Positions 8,240 to 14,810 of a stretch of DNA of 17,998 nt are shown one piece after another (position 1 is the stretch's first letter; every line of letters begins with the position of its first letter). The DNA is taken from the NCBI RefSeq assembly GCF_004770145.1, contig NZ_RQFW01000023.1, forward strand, positions 1 through 17,998, given 5' to 3'. The position numbers and the translations under genes are program-made. The stretch comes from Leptospira bourretii (lineage in GTDB: Bacteria > Spirochaetota > Leptospiria > Leptospirales > Leptospiraceae). The notes below the pieces were generated by a model, which searched no databases, was not told the origin of the DNA, and saw nothing but the letters and a program-made list of their open reading frames with translations.

Positions 8240-8498
8240 CGGTTTTACTCAACTTCTGGATTTGTAACTTCATTTCTTCCAAGTCACTTTTCAGTTCTAC
8301 ATAGGCAGACAGTAAAACCGTTTCAATAGAATATGGGTTAGAAGCCATGACGCCAGCCACTAATTGCCGTTTACCGATCCTCATGATTTCATCAAAGGCA
8401 CTTTGATGTTTTTTTGCTAAACCACGCCTGAAATCTTTAAATCTATCCTCATATAGCGACGCAATTTGCCTAGAGTAGGGAGTAATGGTTCTGCCCAT
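8223..8498 (-). CDS. Small basic helical protein of the PolB cassette (MGRT type)
   Basis: This 91-residue protein begins Met-Gly-Arg-Thr, has a basic centre rich in Arg and Lys, and ends in a predicted helix or coiled coil (Glu-Leu-Lys-Ser-Asp-Leu-Glu-Glu-Met near residue 70). From memory it resembles small archaeal proteins starting Met-Gly-Arg-Thr that sit beside PolB2 genes. This recollection is unverified. A GAGG lies 8 bases before the ATG, the best ribosome-binding site in the cassette. The gene overlaps the RecA-like gene by 29 bases and the polymerase by 17. A role as an accessory subunit bridging the two is inferred from gene order only. Confidence 0.8.
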   Translation of the reverse strand: MGRTITPYSRQIASLYEDRFKDFRRGLAKKHQSAFDEIMRIGKRQLVAGVMASNPYSIETVLLSAYVELKSDLEEMKLQIQKLSKTDGSDF

Positions 8499-9036
8499 AT
8501 ATTTTGCCTCTTTGGTTTGGTAATTTCTCTGGAAGTTGTATAATTTTTCCGCATTTCTCTAAGTTATGTAGATATTGATAATATATGACATCATCCTTGG
8601 GTGTAGACTCAGAAAAAATAAATGGTATTTGCAATTGGACAAAGCGTTCTAGTTTTTGAGTTAATATTTTTAACAAATGCACACGTTCATCTTTTTTAAC
8701 ATCTCCGTCAAAAAACTGCTTAGAGGGTGCGAGAAAAATTTGAATAACCCTTTCAGTTTCGTTTCTTTGATAACTTGTTGAAATTGTATTAAAGAGGTCA
8801 AGGAGCTGATAGGGAGTAAAAGCCCTTTGCAGGGTGATATTATGTAGAGCAAAAAAATCCATACCTTTAGTTGCCTCGGCGATTTGCATTGCTCGTAGAC
8901 GAATGGCACAGTCAATTATATGTACTTTCTGGTGATTACACAATAGCCGTTCAATAATAGTATGTGCTACCGAATTTGCAGACCGACCTACTGCAATACT
9001 GTTGATAAAATTCTTAGGAATTATTTCAGGAAGCAT
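8470..9036 (-). CDS. Degenerate RecA/Rad51-like protein
   Basis: This 188-residue protein keeps the outline of a RecA/RadA core. An N-terminal Gly-Arg-Ser-Ala-Asn-Ser loop (17-22) stands where Walker A should be. A Val-His-Ile-Ile-Asp strand (38-42) follows. Next comes the Rad51-like run Asn-Ile-x-x-x-Arg-Ala-Phe-Thr (66-74) with Gln-Leu-Leu after it, and then a hydrophobic strand (97-102) at the Walker B position. The catalytic Lys-Thr/Ser of Walker A is missing, so ATP hydrolysis is unlikely. It is shorter than true recombinases (over 300 residues). In archaea, inactive RadA paralogues lie next to PolB2 genes, which matches this position as first gene of the cassette. Function is inferred to be structural, or polymerase recruitment to nucleoprotein. 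Confidence 0.75.
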   Translation of the reverse strand: MLPEIIPKNFINSIAVGRSANSVAHTIIERLLCNHQKVHIIDCAIRLRAMQIAEATKGMDFFALHNITLQRAFTPYQLLDLFNTISTSYQRNETERVIQIFLAPSKQFFDGDVKKDERVHLLKILTQKLERFVQLQIPFIFSESTPKDDVIYYQYLHNLEKCGKIIQLPEKLPNQRGKIYGQNHYSLL

Positions 9037-9059
9037 ATCTTAGGATATGCCAAAGGGTC

Positions 9060-9089
9060 AAAATATGTAAACAATTATTTGCTTAACAA
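9060..9089 (-). promoter_or_regulatory. Candidate promoter of the DNA-damage cassette
   Basis: On the minus strand a -35-like TTGTTA (9089-9084) and a -10-like TATTTT (9065-9060) are 18 bases apart. Transcription would start near 9053, about 17 bases before the RecA-like gene. The -35 lies inside the LexA-type box, which is the expected layout for repression. Confidence 0.5.
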
Positions 9090-9090
9090 A
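9078..9090. promoter_or_regulatory. LexA-type SOS box TTTG-N5-CAAA
   Basis: The sequence TTTGCTTAACAAA is an exact match to TTTG-N5-CAAA, the operator reported for Leptospira LexA. It lies 42-54 bases upstream of the RecA-like start and covers the likely -35 element. The outer four bases are perfectly palindromic. Given the content of the cassette behind it, SOS control is the natural reading. Confidence 0.75.
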
Positions 9091-9126
9091 TGACTAGTTA
9101 TGCGAAATCCCGATAAAAAAATGGAA

Positions 9127-9156
9127 AAAGGGTGGAAGTTCCAGGGTTTACCCTTT
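9127..9156. terminator. Hairpin, possible terminator
   Basis: AAAGGGT at 9127-9133 pairs with ACCCTTT at 9150-9156 around a 16-base loop. On the minus strand the stem runs into a T-rich tract, so it could stop minus-strand transcripts before they reach the SOS cassette. On the plus strand the following bases are only moderately T-rich. No gene obviously needs it. Confidence 0.3.
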
Positions 9157-9298
9157 GTTCTTATTTGACAGAATGGAAGTTTACTGTAGGCTCTTTCCGA
9201 AATCATAGAAGATTGAATCAAAGATTAAACTGATTGGTAGAAAACAGTTATTTGAAAGTTCGATATACAGCAAAATTTATAAATAGTATGGTCTGCCA

Positions 9299-9538
9299 TT
9301 GAAAGAAACACATATAGTTAAAATCGGAAATGAATGTCATTTTTTCACGCTGATAAAAGAGGGACGTCTCAAATCTTATTGTGGTCTCCAGTCAAAGCCA
9401 AATTATGAGTTCAAGAATCTAAAAAATATTTTCCATTCTAATTGGGAGTTGGATTATTATATAGGTGACTGCACTATATTATTTTGTGATATTTGTAGAC
9501 ATAGATATAAAAATCCTAACAAATACCAGATACAATAA
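9299..9538 (+). CDS. Small Cys-rich, possibly zinc-binding protein
   Basis: This ORF of 79 residues begins with TTG, since no in-frame ATG is available upstream of the conserved-looking part. Cys28-Gly, Cys58 and Cys63-x-x-Cys66 with His68 form a plausible single zinc site, as in small zinc-ribbon proteins. I do not recognise the family. No strong ribosome-binding site precedes the TTG. It stands alone on the plus strand between the SOS cassette and the XRE regulator. It may be real, given the organised cysteines, but expression is unproven. Confidence 0.5.
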   Translation: MKETHIVKIGNECHFFTLIKEGRLKSYCGLQSKPNYEFKNLKNIFHSNWELDYYIGDCTILFCDICRHRYKNPNKYQIQ

Positions 9539-9844
9539 TTTAATTTGGTTCATCGAAAATTCCAAAAACCTTAGATATTATGTTAAAGGATTAACCGAAT
9601 TGTTTAATATCGCTGGATTTAATTGCTGATTTGTATTTATTGATTTAAATCCTTCTAATTTAATTGTTTGGTATTAATTTTGCCAAATATTTTAGATAAC
9701 CATTCTAAACCTTTTGAATTATATGTTACTAGGGAGTCGATAAATTACGATAAAAACCTTTCGAAGTTGTTAATATTCATTTCCATGAAAACTGAAAGTA
9801 TTAAGCCAAGCGATTATTTACAGAATTCCCCAAATACGTTTATT
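9539..9844. other. Intergenic stretch with only a weak ORF
   Basis: This is AT-rich sequence between the Cys-rich ORF and the end of the XRE regulator. A plus-strand TTG-initiated ORF (9668-9880, 70 codons) lies here but has no ribosome-binding site, no recognisable motif, and overlaps the 3' end of the regulator head-on. I see no hairpin or repeat worth naming. Confidence 0.4.
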
Positions 9845-10063
9845 TTAAACATCGATCAAATCCTTAGGTTTAACTTTTAAGTGTTTAGAAATTTTTAAAA
9901 GGGACTCTATCGTGACATTGGCTTTCCCAGCCTCGATGTCCTGGAGCGTCCGCACTGGAACCGCATTATCTCCTTCATCAAGGTTTTCTTGCGTTAATCC
10001 TTGTTCTTTTCTCAATTTTTTGATTTTTTTACCAATTTTATTTAAAAATTCTTCTAATTCCAC
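9845..10063 (-). CDS. XRE-family helix-turn-helix regulator
   Basis: This protein of about 72 residues is nearly all one Cro/cI-type helix-turn-helix domain. It has Ile-Gly-Lys-Lys-Ile-Lys-Lys-Leu-Arg-Lys, then Gly-Leu-Thr-Gln-Glu-Asn-Leu for the first helix pair, Val-Arg-Thr-Leu-Gln-Asp-Ile-Glu-Ala-Gly-Lys for the recognition region, and Leu-Leu-Lys-Ile-Ser-Lys-His-Leu. The reading frame stays open to 10147, but the longer version would encode the operator region and adds nothing domain-like. I therefore place the start at the GTG at 10063. A -10-like TTATAC ends about 6 bases before this GTG, so the mRNA may be leaderless. The gene is divergent from the exported-protein operon and is flanked by two copies of a palindrome, so it probably represses both itself and that operon. 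Confidence 0.8.
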   Translation of the reverse strand: MELEEFLNKIGKKIKKLRKEQGLTQENLDEGDNAVPVRTLQDIEAGKANVTIESLLKISKHLKVKPKDLIDV

Positions 10064-10079
10064 ACACGGTATAATGTGC
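10064..10079. promoter_or_regulatory. Second, imperfect operator copy
   Basis: ACACGGTATAATGTGC is a degenerate copy of the perfect palindrome that begins 35 bases to the right. The left half is identical and the right half differs at a few bases. It abuts the proposed GTG start of the XRE gene and overlaps its -10-like element. Binding here would block the regulator's own expression. Confidence 0.55.
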
Positions 10080-10098
10080 TTTTCTTGACAAAAATGGA

Positions 10099-10114
10099 AC
10101 ACGGTATACCGTGT
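10099..10114. promoter_or_regulatory. Perfect 16-base operator palindrome
   Basis: ACACGGTATACCGTGT reads the same on both strands. It lies between the divergent XRE regulator and the exported-protein operon. A TTGACA at 10085-10090 is 14 bases before the internal TATACC, which is short for a standard promoter; TTCTTG at 10082-10087 gives a 17-base gap. In either case, occupancy would cover the plus-strand -10 region. Confidence 0.7.
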
Positions 10115-10139
10115 GCTTAAACTTTTTGAAGGATTCCAA

Positions 10140-10685
10140 ATGACCACAAAACAAGCTTTAGCTTTGAGTAAACCCGTATTATACGGCTTAATTTTAATCG
10201 TAATTTCAATGTCAGAAATTTTGGCTAATGATGGCTTACTTGATGGAGTTCCATATATAGACAGCTCTACTTCGACGGATTCGCAATCGCCTTACTTAAT
10301 TTGTTTAAGTGAGCATCTTTTTCAGATAGAAGCAGGGAAATGGGAGGATAGTAAATCTAAATCAAAGAAAGAAGGTAATTTAATCTATTATAAAAAGCAA
10401 GGTAAACTGTTAGAAATTTATAAAGAAGAAAAGAAAATTAGAATTAATCAGAATGATCAGATGCGTTTTAAGATAAACCAAATTTCATCAAATCAATTTG
10501 AAGATGTTTATCTCGGAATAAAAGATGAAAATGAGGCTACCGAGCCAAGCTACCTACTATATCACTATAAACCAAAAAATGTAATTGTACTTAATTATTT
10601 TGGTGGAGGTTCAGCGTTTGGCTTTAATTTCATGTCGGCGACAACTGCCAATTTTATGTGCAAACCAATGATTATAAGCAAGTAA
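10140..10685 (+). CDS. Exported hypothetical protein
   Basis: This 181-residue protein is not recognised. I start it at 10140, not at the upstream in-frame Met at 10113, because GAAGGA lies 6 bases before this ATG and because the upstream Met overlaps the operator. The N-terminus is a signal peptide: Lys4 and Lys11, a hydrophobic core (Val13-Ile22), then Ile-Leu-Ala29 before Asn-Asp, a good signal peptidase I site. The mature part is rich in Lys, Tyr and Ser with two Cys residues. It is first in a three-gene plus-strand unit, 16 bases before the next gene, and probably controlled by the XRE protein. Confidence 0.75.
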   Translation: MTTKQALALSKPVLYGLILIVISMSEILANDGLLDGVPYIDSSTSTDSQSPYLICLSEHLFQIEAGKWEDSKSKSKKEGNLIYYKKQGKLLEIYKEEKKIRINQNDQMRFKINQISSNQFEDVYLGIKDENEATEPSYLLYHYKPKNVIVLNYFGGGSAFGFNFMSATTANFMCKPMIISK

Positions 10686-10701
10686 AGAAAAGGAAAAATA
10701 A

Positions 10702-11529
10702 ATGGTTTCTCAAAAAAAAATATTAAAGCAAATAGACAAAAAGATTTCTAACCAGCTTTTACTCCAAGAAAATATTCTCAATATTCAAAGTGAGCAGTTA
10801 GAGATTACTAAACAAATTCAAGCACAGCTTGACCAAGAAAAGGCTTCCAAAGATTTTCAAAAAAAAATTAAAACTATAGTATATGAAATAAAAACAAAAT
10901 CCGAAGTTTTTTTACAAGGAAATTCAAACGAAGAAATTAAACAATCCGCATCCATAATTTGGATGATGATAATGGATCGATACGGACTGAAAAGTTCTAT
11001 TTTTGAAGAGATAACTGATAAAGAGTATTGCGACTCAACTATTAAATTTTTGAATACTTATTCAAATAAGGCAAATCCACAATTAAGAAGAATAGTAGAA
11101 AATTATATCGAACATATTTTTAAAAATGAAGAAATTGAAAACTTGAAGAGAGACTTTATAAATCATTATAAGGAAAATGAAGGTAAAGTAAAGTTAATGA
11201 AGATTTTATCGTTTATTCCTCCGTTTTTCTTCTTTAGAAAGACTTTAATTTACCTACAGGAAAATGCCATATATAGTCAGTTCAGAGGAATTGCGGCTCT
11301 GACGAAAATGTTCGATTTAATTTGGAAACAGCAGCAAAGTCAAGGTTCATCCTCAATTAGCTTTTTCTCATTAGACAAATATCCATACCTTGGTCAATAT
11401 CCTGATTTAAAAAATATAAAGTCCTTGAAAGATTTCTATATATATACTGATAAAAAAAATCTAGAAAACCAAGTTGTAATCGATGAATTTGAAAATGAAT
11501 TTCCAGATTTGAAACAGATATCTTTTTAA
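10702..11529 (+). CDS. Coiled-coil hypothetical protein
   Basis: This 275-residue protein has no recognised domain. Residues 1-60 are rich in Gln, Lys, Glu, Ile and Leu with heptad-like spacing, giving a probable coiled coil. The rest is helical and charged, with a hydrophobic, aromatic patch near residues 170-180 (Phe-Ile-Pro-Pro-Phe-Phe-Phe-Phe) that could touch a membrane or a partner. There is no signal peptide, so it is probably cytoplasmic. AAAGGA lies about 8 bases before the ATG. It is in an apparent operon with the exported protein before it and the lipoprotein 31 bases after it. Confidence 0.7.
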   Translation: MVSQKKILKQIDKKISNQLLLQENILNIQSEQLEITKQIQAQLDQEKASKDFQKKIKTIVYEIKTKSEVFLQGNSNEEIKQSASIIWMMIMDRYGLKSSIFEEITDKEYCDSTIKFLNTYSNKANPQLRRIVENYIEHIFKNEEIENLKRDFINHYKENEGKVKLMKILSFIPPFFFFRKTLIYLQENAIYSQFRGIAALTKMFDLIWKQQQSQGSSSISFFSLDKYPYLGQYPDLKNIKSLKDFYIYTDKKNLENQVVIDEFENEFPDLKQISF

Positions 11530-11560
11530 ATTTCTAGAAATCATAATAGGAAGATAGGTT

Positions 11561-13009
11561 ATGCAAAATTTAATTACATTTCTACTAACATTAACATTGC
11601 TTATATCATGTAATACCGAAAAAAAAGATGAGTCAGGGATGCTTATATTCGGTTTACTCACAGCATCTGCAACTAATTCAGGCTTATTTCGATTAAACCT
11701 GGCAAACGCTCAAGCATTGGGTGTGGGTAACTCTTCTACTGGTTTAAATAAGGCGTCTTCTGTTAGATCATTATCTTCTTCTAATAATCTTTATAGTATT
11801 GAACCTGGTGGAGTGATAATCTCTGGTCTCGCTGAAGGAAGCGGAACATTTAGAGTATCAAAAGTTTATCCAGGCAAAAAAAATATCTATTTATCATTAG
11901 TCAGTGTTTATATTGCTGGCGGTCGTCAGGCTTTTTGTCCATTGGCAAAAGCAGATTCTGATGGTAGTGTGACTTGTGTTGACCCTGATTTAAAAAGAAT
12001 CTTACCTTTACCTGGTTCATTAAATAGAGTTGATCCTAAAAATAATGATCCAGTGCAAGTAGATACGAATGATGGCGTTTATTATTATGGTGAAAAAGTA
12101 TTTGGTAGCCCTTTATTATATTATGCTACTTCATCTGGCGTTATAACTACGATTGAGTTACCTCCTACTGATCTTCAATATTACTATATTACTTCGGGTC
12201 AAGAAAGAATCGTTTCTCATGTTCAAAAGTCTGATGGTGTAAGATACTTATCTGTGTTTAACAATAGTAATGGTAGATTAGACTTGTCTGATATATCAAC
12301 GAATACATGGATATATCAACGAACTTTTGGAAAGTATTTAGTAAATCCTGGAATCCCTAATGATTCAAATAACGATGTGATTAAAGAATATAATCCATCT
12401 AATAATTCAGTAACGAATAAAATTCAAGCTAGTGGTATTGCTAACTATGATACTTACAATACAACTGGTTTTGTAGGTAGACTGCAAGACATCCGAAAGA
12501 TTATGGAAATTGGTGGGGTAACTTATTTTTTCTCTGATCATGAAGCTTGTCACACAGGACATTTAAGAAGACAGTTAGGAAACCTATATAGATATACAGG
12601 AGATACAACTTTAGAGTGGATACCAATTGGAGCAGATAGTAATAATCAAACTATTAAGAGTATTGAATTGATAGAGGCTGTAGGAGGAAACAAGGTATTA
12701 GTTTGGGGGTACACAACAGTAACCACAAATGGAACTGAAGGAGCTATGATTACTCAAACAAAGTCTGATAGTAATCTTTCTTTGATTCTATTTGATGTAA
12801 TCACTAGAAGTTCAACTACTTTGGCTACTTACAATGGTGATAGTATAAAGATTTCTAAAATTGAATATTCTCCTGGATTAAATATCGCTTATTTGACAGC
12901 TATTGATACTACTACCAATAAATCAATCACTGGTAGAGTAGAGCTTTCTAATAATGCAGTATCTTTCACTCGAACAGTAGAATTGAATCAAGTCGCACCA
13001 ATAAAATAA
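11561..13009 (+). CDS. Predicted lipoprotein, unknown function
   Basis: This 482-residue protein starts with a short lipoprotein signal peptide: a hydrophobic run (Leu-Leu-Thr-Leu-Thr-Leu-Leu) and the lipobox Leu-Ile-Ser-Cys17. Spirochaetes use relaxed lipoboxes like this. The mature protein is rich in Ser, Thr, Asn, Gly and Tyr with recurring beta-strand-like segments, which suits a surface-exposed or propeller-like fold, but I recognise no family. A GATATATCAACGAA direct repeat (12290-12303 and 12310-12323) lies in the gene with a 20-base offset, so the copies are in different frames. It is last in the three-gene unit. Confidence 0.78.
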   Translation: MQNLITFLLTLTLLISCNTEKKDESGMLIFGLLTASATNSGLFRLNLANAQALGVGNSSTGLNKASSVRSLSSSNNLYSIEPGGVIISGLAEGSGTFRVSKVYPGKKNIYLSLVSVYIAGGRQAFCPLAKADSDGSVTCVDPDLKRILPLPGSLNRVDPKNNDPVQVDTNDGVYYYGEKVFGSPLLYYATSSGVITTIELPPTDLQYYYITSGQERIVSHVQKSDGVRYLSVFNNSNGRLDLSDISTNTWIYQRTFGKYLVNPGIPNDSNNDVIKEYNPSNNSVTNKIQASGIANYDTYNTTGFVGRLQDIRKIMEIGGVTYFFSDHEACHTGHLRRQLGNLYRYTGDTTLEWIPIGADSNNQTIKSIELIEAVGGNKVLVWGYTTVTTNGTEGAMITQTKSDSNLSLILFDVITRSSTTLATYNGDSIKISKIEYSPGLNIAYLTAIDTTTNKSITGRVELSNNAVSFTRTVELNQVAPIK

Positions 13010-13029
13010 TATATGGTCAAAAGACTCGT

Positions 13030-13078
13030 TGCAAAAAAAAATATTATTGGATTTTGTTTTTAAAGTTCTTTTTTTGCA
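13030..13078. terminator. Possible bidirectional terminator
   Basis: TGCAAAAAAA (13030-13039) pairs with TTTTTTTGCA (13069-13078) around a 29-base loop, between the plus-strand lipoprotein gene and the convergent minus-strand gene. The stem is almost all A-T and the loop is long, so folding is weak. Its position between convergent genes is the main support. Confidence 0.3.
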
Positions 13079-13169
13079 CTGATTAGGCTATAATTTATAA
13101 AAATAAATTATTTTCATCCTTTGATGACAACGAAATAATTATTTTAATTGCGATGCAGATGGTTGTTTT

Positions 13170-13574
13170 TTAATGAAATGAATTAAGGTAACCTTGGTTA
13201 GCTTCTAATTTCGTATTCAAAAAATCAAGAGTAGATGCAATTTTACTTTGAATTGTTATTAAATCCTTATTGGTCATTTCTCTCAAAAAATCACTTCCAA
13301 AAATTAGAGATACTATCTTGTTTTTGGTTGAATTCGCTGGCAGTGCCAATCGACCAGTTCCCAGACCAACTGCCAACATTTTAGTAAATCCTAGTAAATT
13401 TCCTTTTTGGCTTATATCGATAACTTCATTCGAGGGTGCCTTTGGTGAATAATACGGTAATCTAACAATTATTAATTTAAGAAATCGGTTACTTTTTCTT
13501 CCGCAAGTCGTCTCAATTTCATAAAGAATTGGTGCATTAGACATCAAATTTGAAATAATTTTAGTTGTTTCCAT
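13170..13574 (-). CDS. Hypothetical protein
   Basis: This protein of 134 residues is not recognised. I begin at the ATG at 13574. An upstream in-frame TTG at 13613 would add 13 residues, and neither start has a clear ribosome-binding site. The sequence mixes Lys, Arg and hydrophobic residues, has a Gly-Leu-Gly-Thr-Gly-Arg-Leu segment in the middle, and ends in a helical stretch. There is no signal peptide or membrane segment. It is alone on the minus strand, convergent with the lipoprotein operon. Confidence 0.5.
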   Translation of the reverse strand: METTKIISNLMSNAPILYEIETTCGRKSNRFLKLIIVRLPYYSPKAPSNEVIDISQKGNLLGFTKMLAVGLGTGRLALPANSTKNKIVSLIFGSDFLREMTNKDLITIQSKIASTLDFLNTKLEANQGYLNSFH

Positions 13575-13871
13575 TCTTATTAATAATTGCTCAAGTAGAA
13601 GCATGCATATCAATTAGAATTTTCAAGTAAAAAGAAATAATCTCTAACAAGTGATAGCTTTCACACTGTAGTCTGAATTTTTAAAGATTGATTTTTGCCA
13701 AATTTCTGATATAATTGATTTAATAAATATTTTTTATATTCTTACAGATGAAAAAGGTGTTTAGCAATGGATATAGTCGTCAAAAGATTTCAACAATGGA
13801 AGTAAGTGACTTAATTATTAATTCAGTGAATTTTTTTGATTGAATACTACCTTTTCCAAATCGGAGATACT

Positions 13872-14081
13872 ATGGATTATAAGTTATCTTTGCTTTCCGA
13901 TAGTAAAGTTAAAATGTTTCTTATTAAATATTTAAGTGATGATCCTAACTGTTTCCTTTGTTTACTGTTGTTCAATGGAAAATCCTATGGATTCTGGTTG
14001 GTCGATGAGTATTTCGAAAATATTAAATTAGAAATATCTATTTCATACCAATTTGATAAATTAAAAAATATAGAAAAATAG
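13872..14081 (+). CDS. Small hypothetical protein
   Basis: This 69-residue protein is not recognised. The start is set by GGAGA at 13863-13867 just before the ATG at 13872; a longer frame beginning at a TTG at 13836 has no such signal. It has Cys-Phe-Leu-Cys near residue 27 in a hydrophobic setting, an aromatic Gly-Phe-Trp segment, and an Asp/Glu-Lys C-terminus. It precedes another unrecognised gene by 42 bases and may be cotranscribed with it. Confidence 0.55.
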   Translation: MDYKLSLLSDSKVKMFLIKYLSDDPNCFLCLLLFNGKSYGFWLVDEYFENIKLEISISYQFDKLKNIEK

Positions 14082-14123
14082 GGATGAATTTAAGCAATTT
14101 ATAAAGAATGCTCAGTAAATTAA

Positions 14124-14810
14124 ATGTATAGTCTTATTGCGATTTCAAAATTTCGGAAACAAATTCTTAAAAGTTATATTCCAGAAATTAATAGTCTATG
14201 TGTAATTAAGTTTTCGAAATCTTTATCTGCCCAAGAGATAGTTCGTTTTTTTAATAATGCTAATTATCTAACTGGTGAAATAAAGCCAGCTAAAGTCAAG
14301 AATAGAAAAAGTAATTTTTTAATTATATTCAATATAGATCGACCATTCCTGATGAAATATTCAAAATCTTTGAATCTAGATTGTTTTCGAATTATAGAAT
14401 TAATTAGAGGTAGTCAAAGATTTGAAATTGAATCAGTAATATATGAAGGATATAAAATAAATACAAGTTCTGGGTTTCGGAATTTTATAAAAATATTTTT
14501 GAGTTTTGTTTTGGAGGAAGGTCTTTTATACAAAGAATATTTTAAAATTAGGCGAAATCCTGACTTAATCAAATTTAAATCTGATTATAAAAGAATGAAA
14601 TATTATGGTCAGCGATTTAGTTTCAGTAAAGAAGAAATTGATAATTTAGAAAGTTGCACTGAACTAACCAATATTTACAAAGATGAGATTATTAGAAGAC
14701 AAATTTTATTGGAACAAAGTTCAAATTTATCAGAATCATTTCGCTGGAAATGTCGTGGTATAATTAAGAATATGCTTTTCAATCTAGATGAAATTGAAAA
14801 CAAATATTGA
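14124..14810 (+). CDS. Hypothetical protein
   Basis: This 228-residue protein is basic, rich in Lys, Phe, Ile and Tyr, and has no domain that I recognise. There is no signal peptide or transmembrane helix. The last 80 residues are helical and charged. The ATG is preceded only by weak purine-rich sequence. It ends the plus-strand pair that begins at 13872 and is followed by the long leader region of the primase gene. Confidence 0.6.
   Translation: MYSLIAISKFRKQILKSYIPEINSLCVIKFSKSLSAQEIVRFFNNANYLTGEIKPAKVKNRKSNFLIIFNIDRPFLMKYSKSLNLDCFRIIELIRGSQRFEIESVIYEGYKINTSSGFRNFIKIFLSFVLEEGLLYKEYFKIRRNPDLIKFKSDYKRMKYYGQRFSFSKEEIDNLESCTELTNIYKDEIIRRQILLEQSSNLSESFRWKCRGIIKNMLFNLDEIENKY

Noticed and set aside
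8670..8915. Minus-strand ORF of 81 codons
   Set aside because: It is another frame of the RecA-like gene, with no start signal or recognisable content.
9668..9880. 70-codon plus-strand ORF starting with TTG
   Set aside because: There is no ribosome-binding site or motif, and it runs head-on into the 3' end of the XRE gene.
11461..11661. Minus-strand ORF of 66 codons
   Set aside because: It is antisense across the junction of the coiled-coil and lipoprotein genes.
13270..13452. Plus-strand ORF of 60 codons
   Set aside because: It is antisense to the minus-strand hypothetical gene and has no start signal. The evidence for either strand is modest, but the minus-strand frame is far longer.
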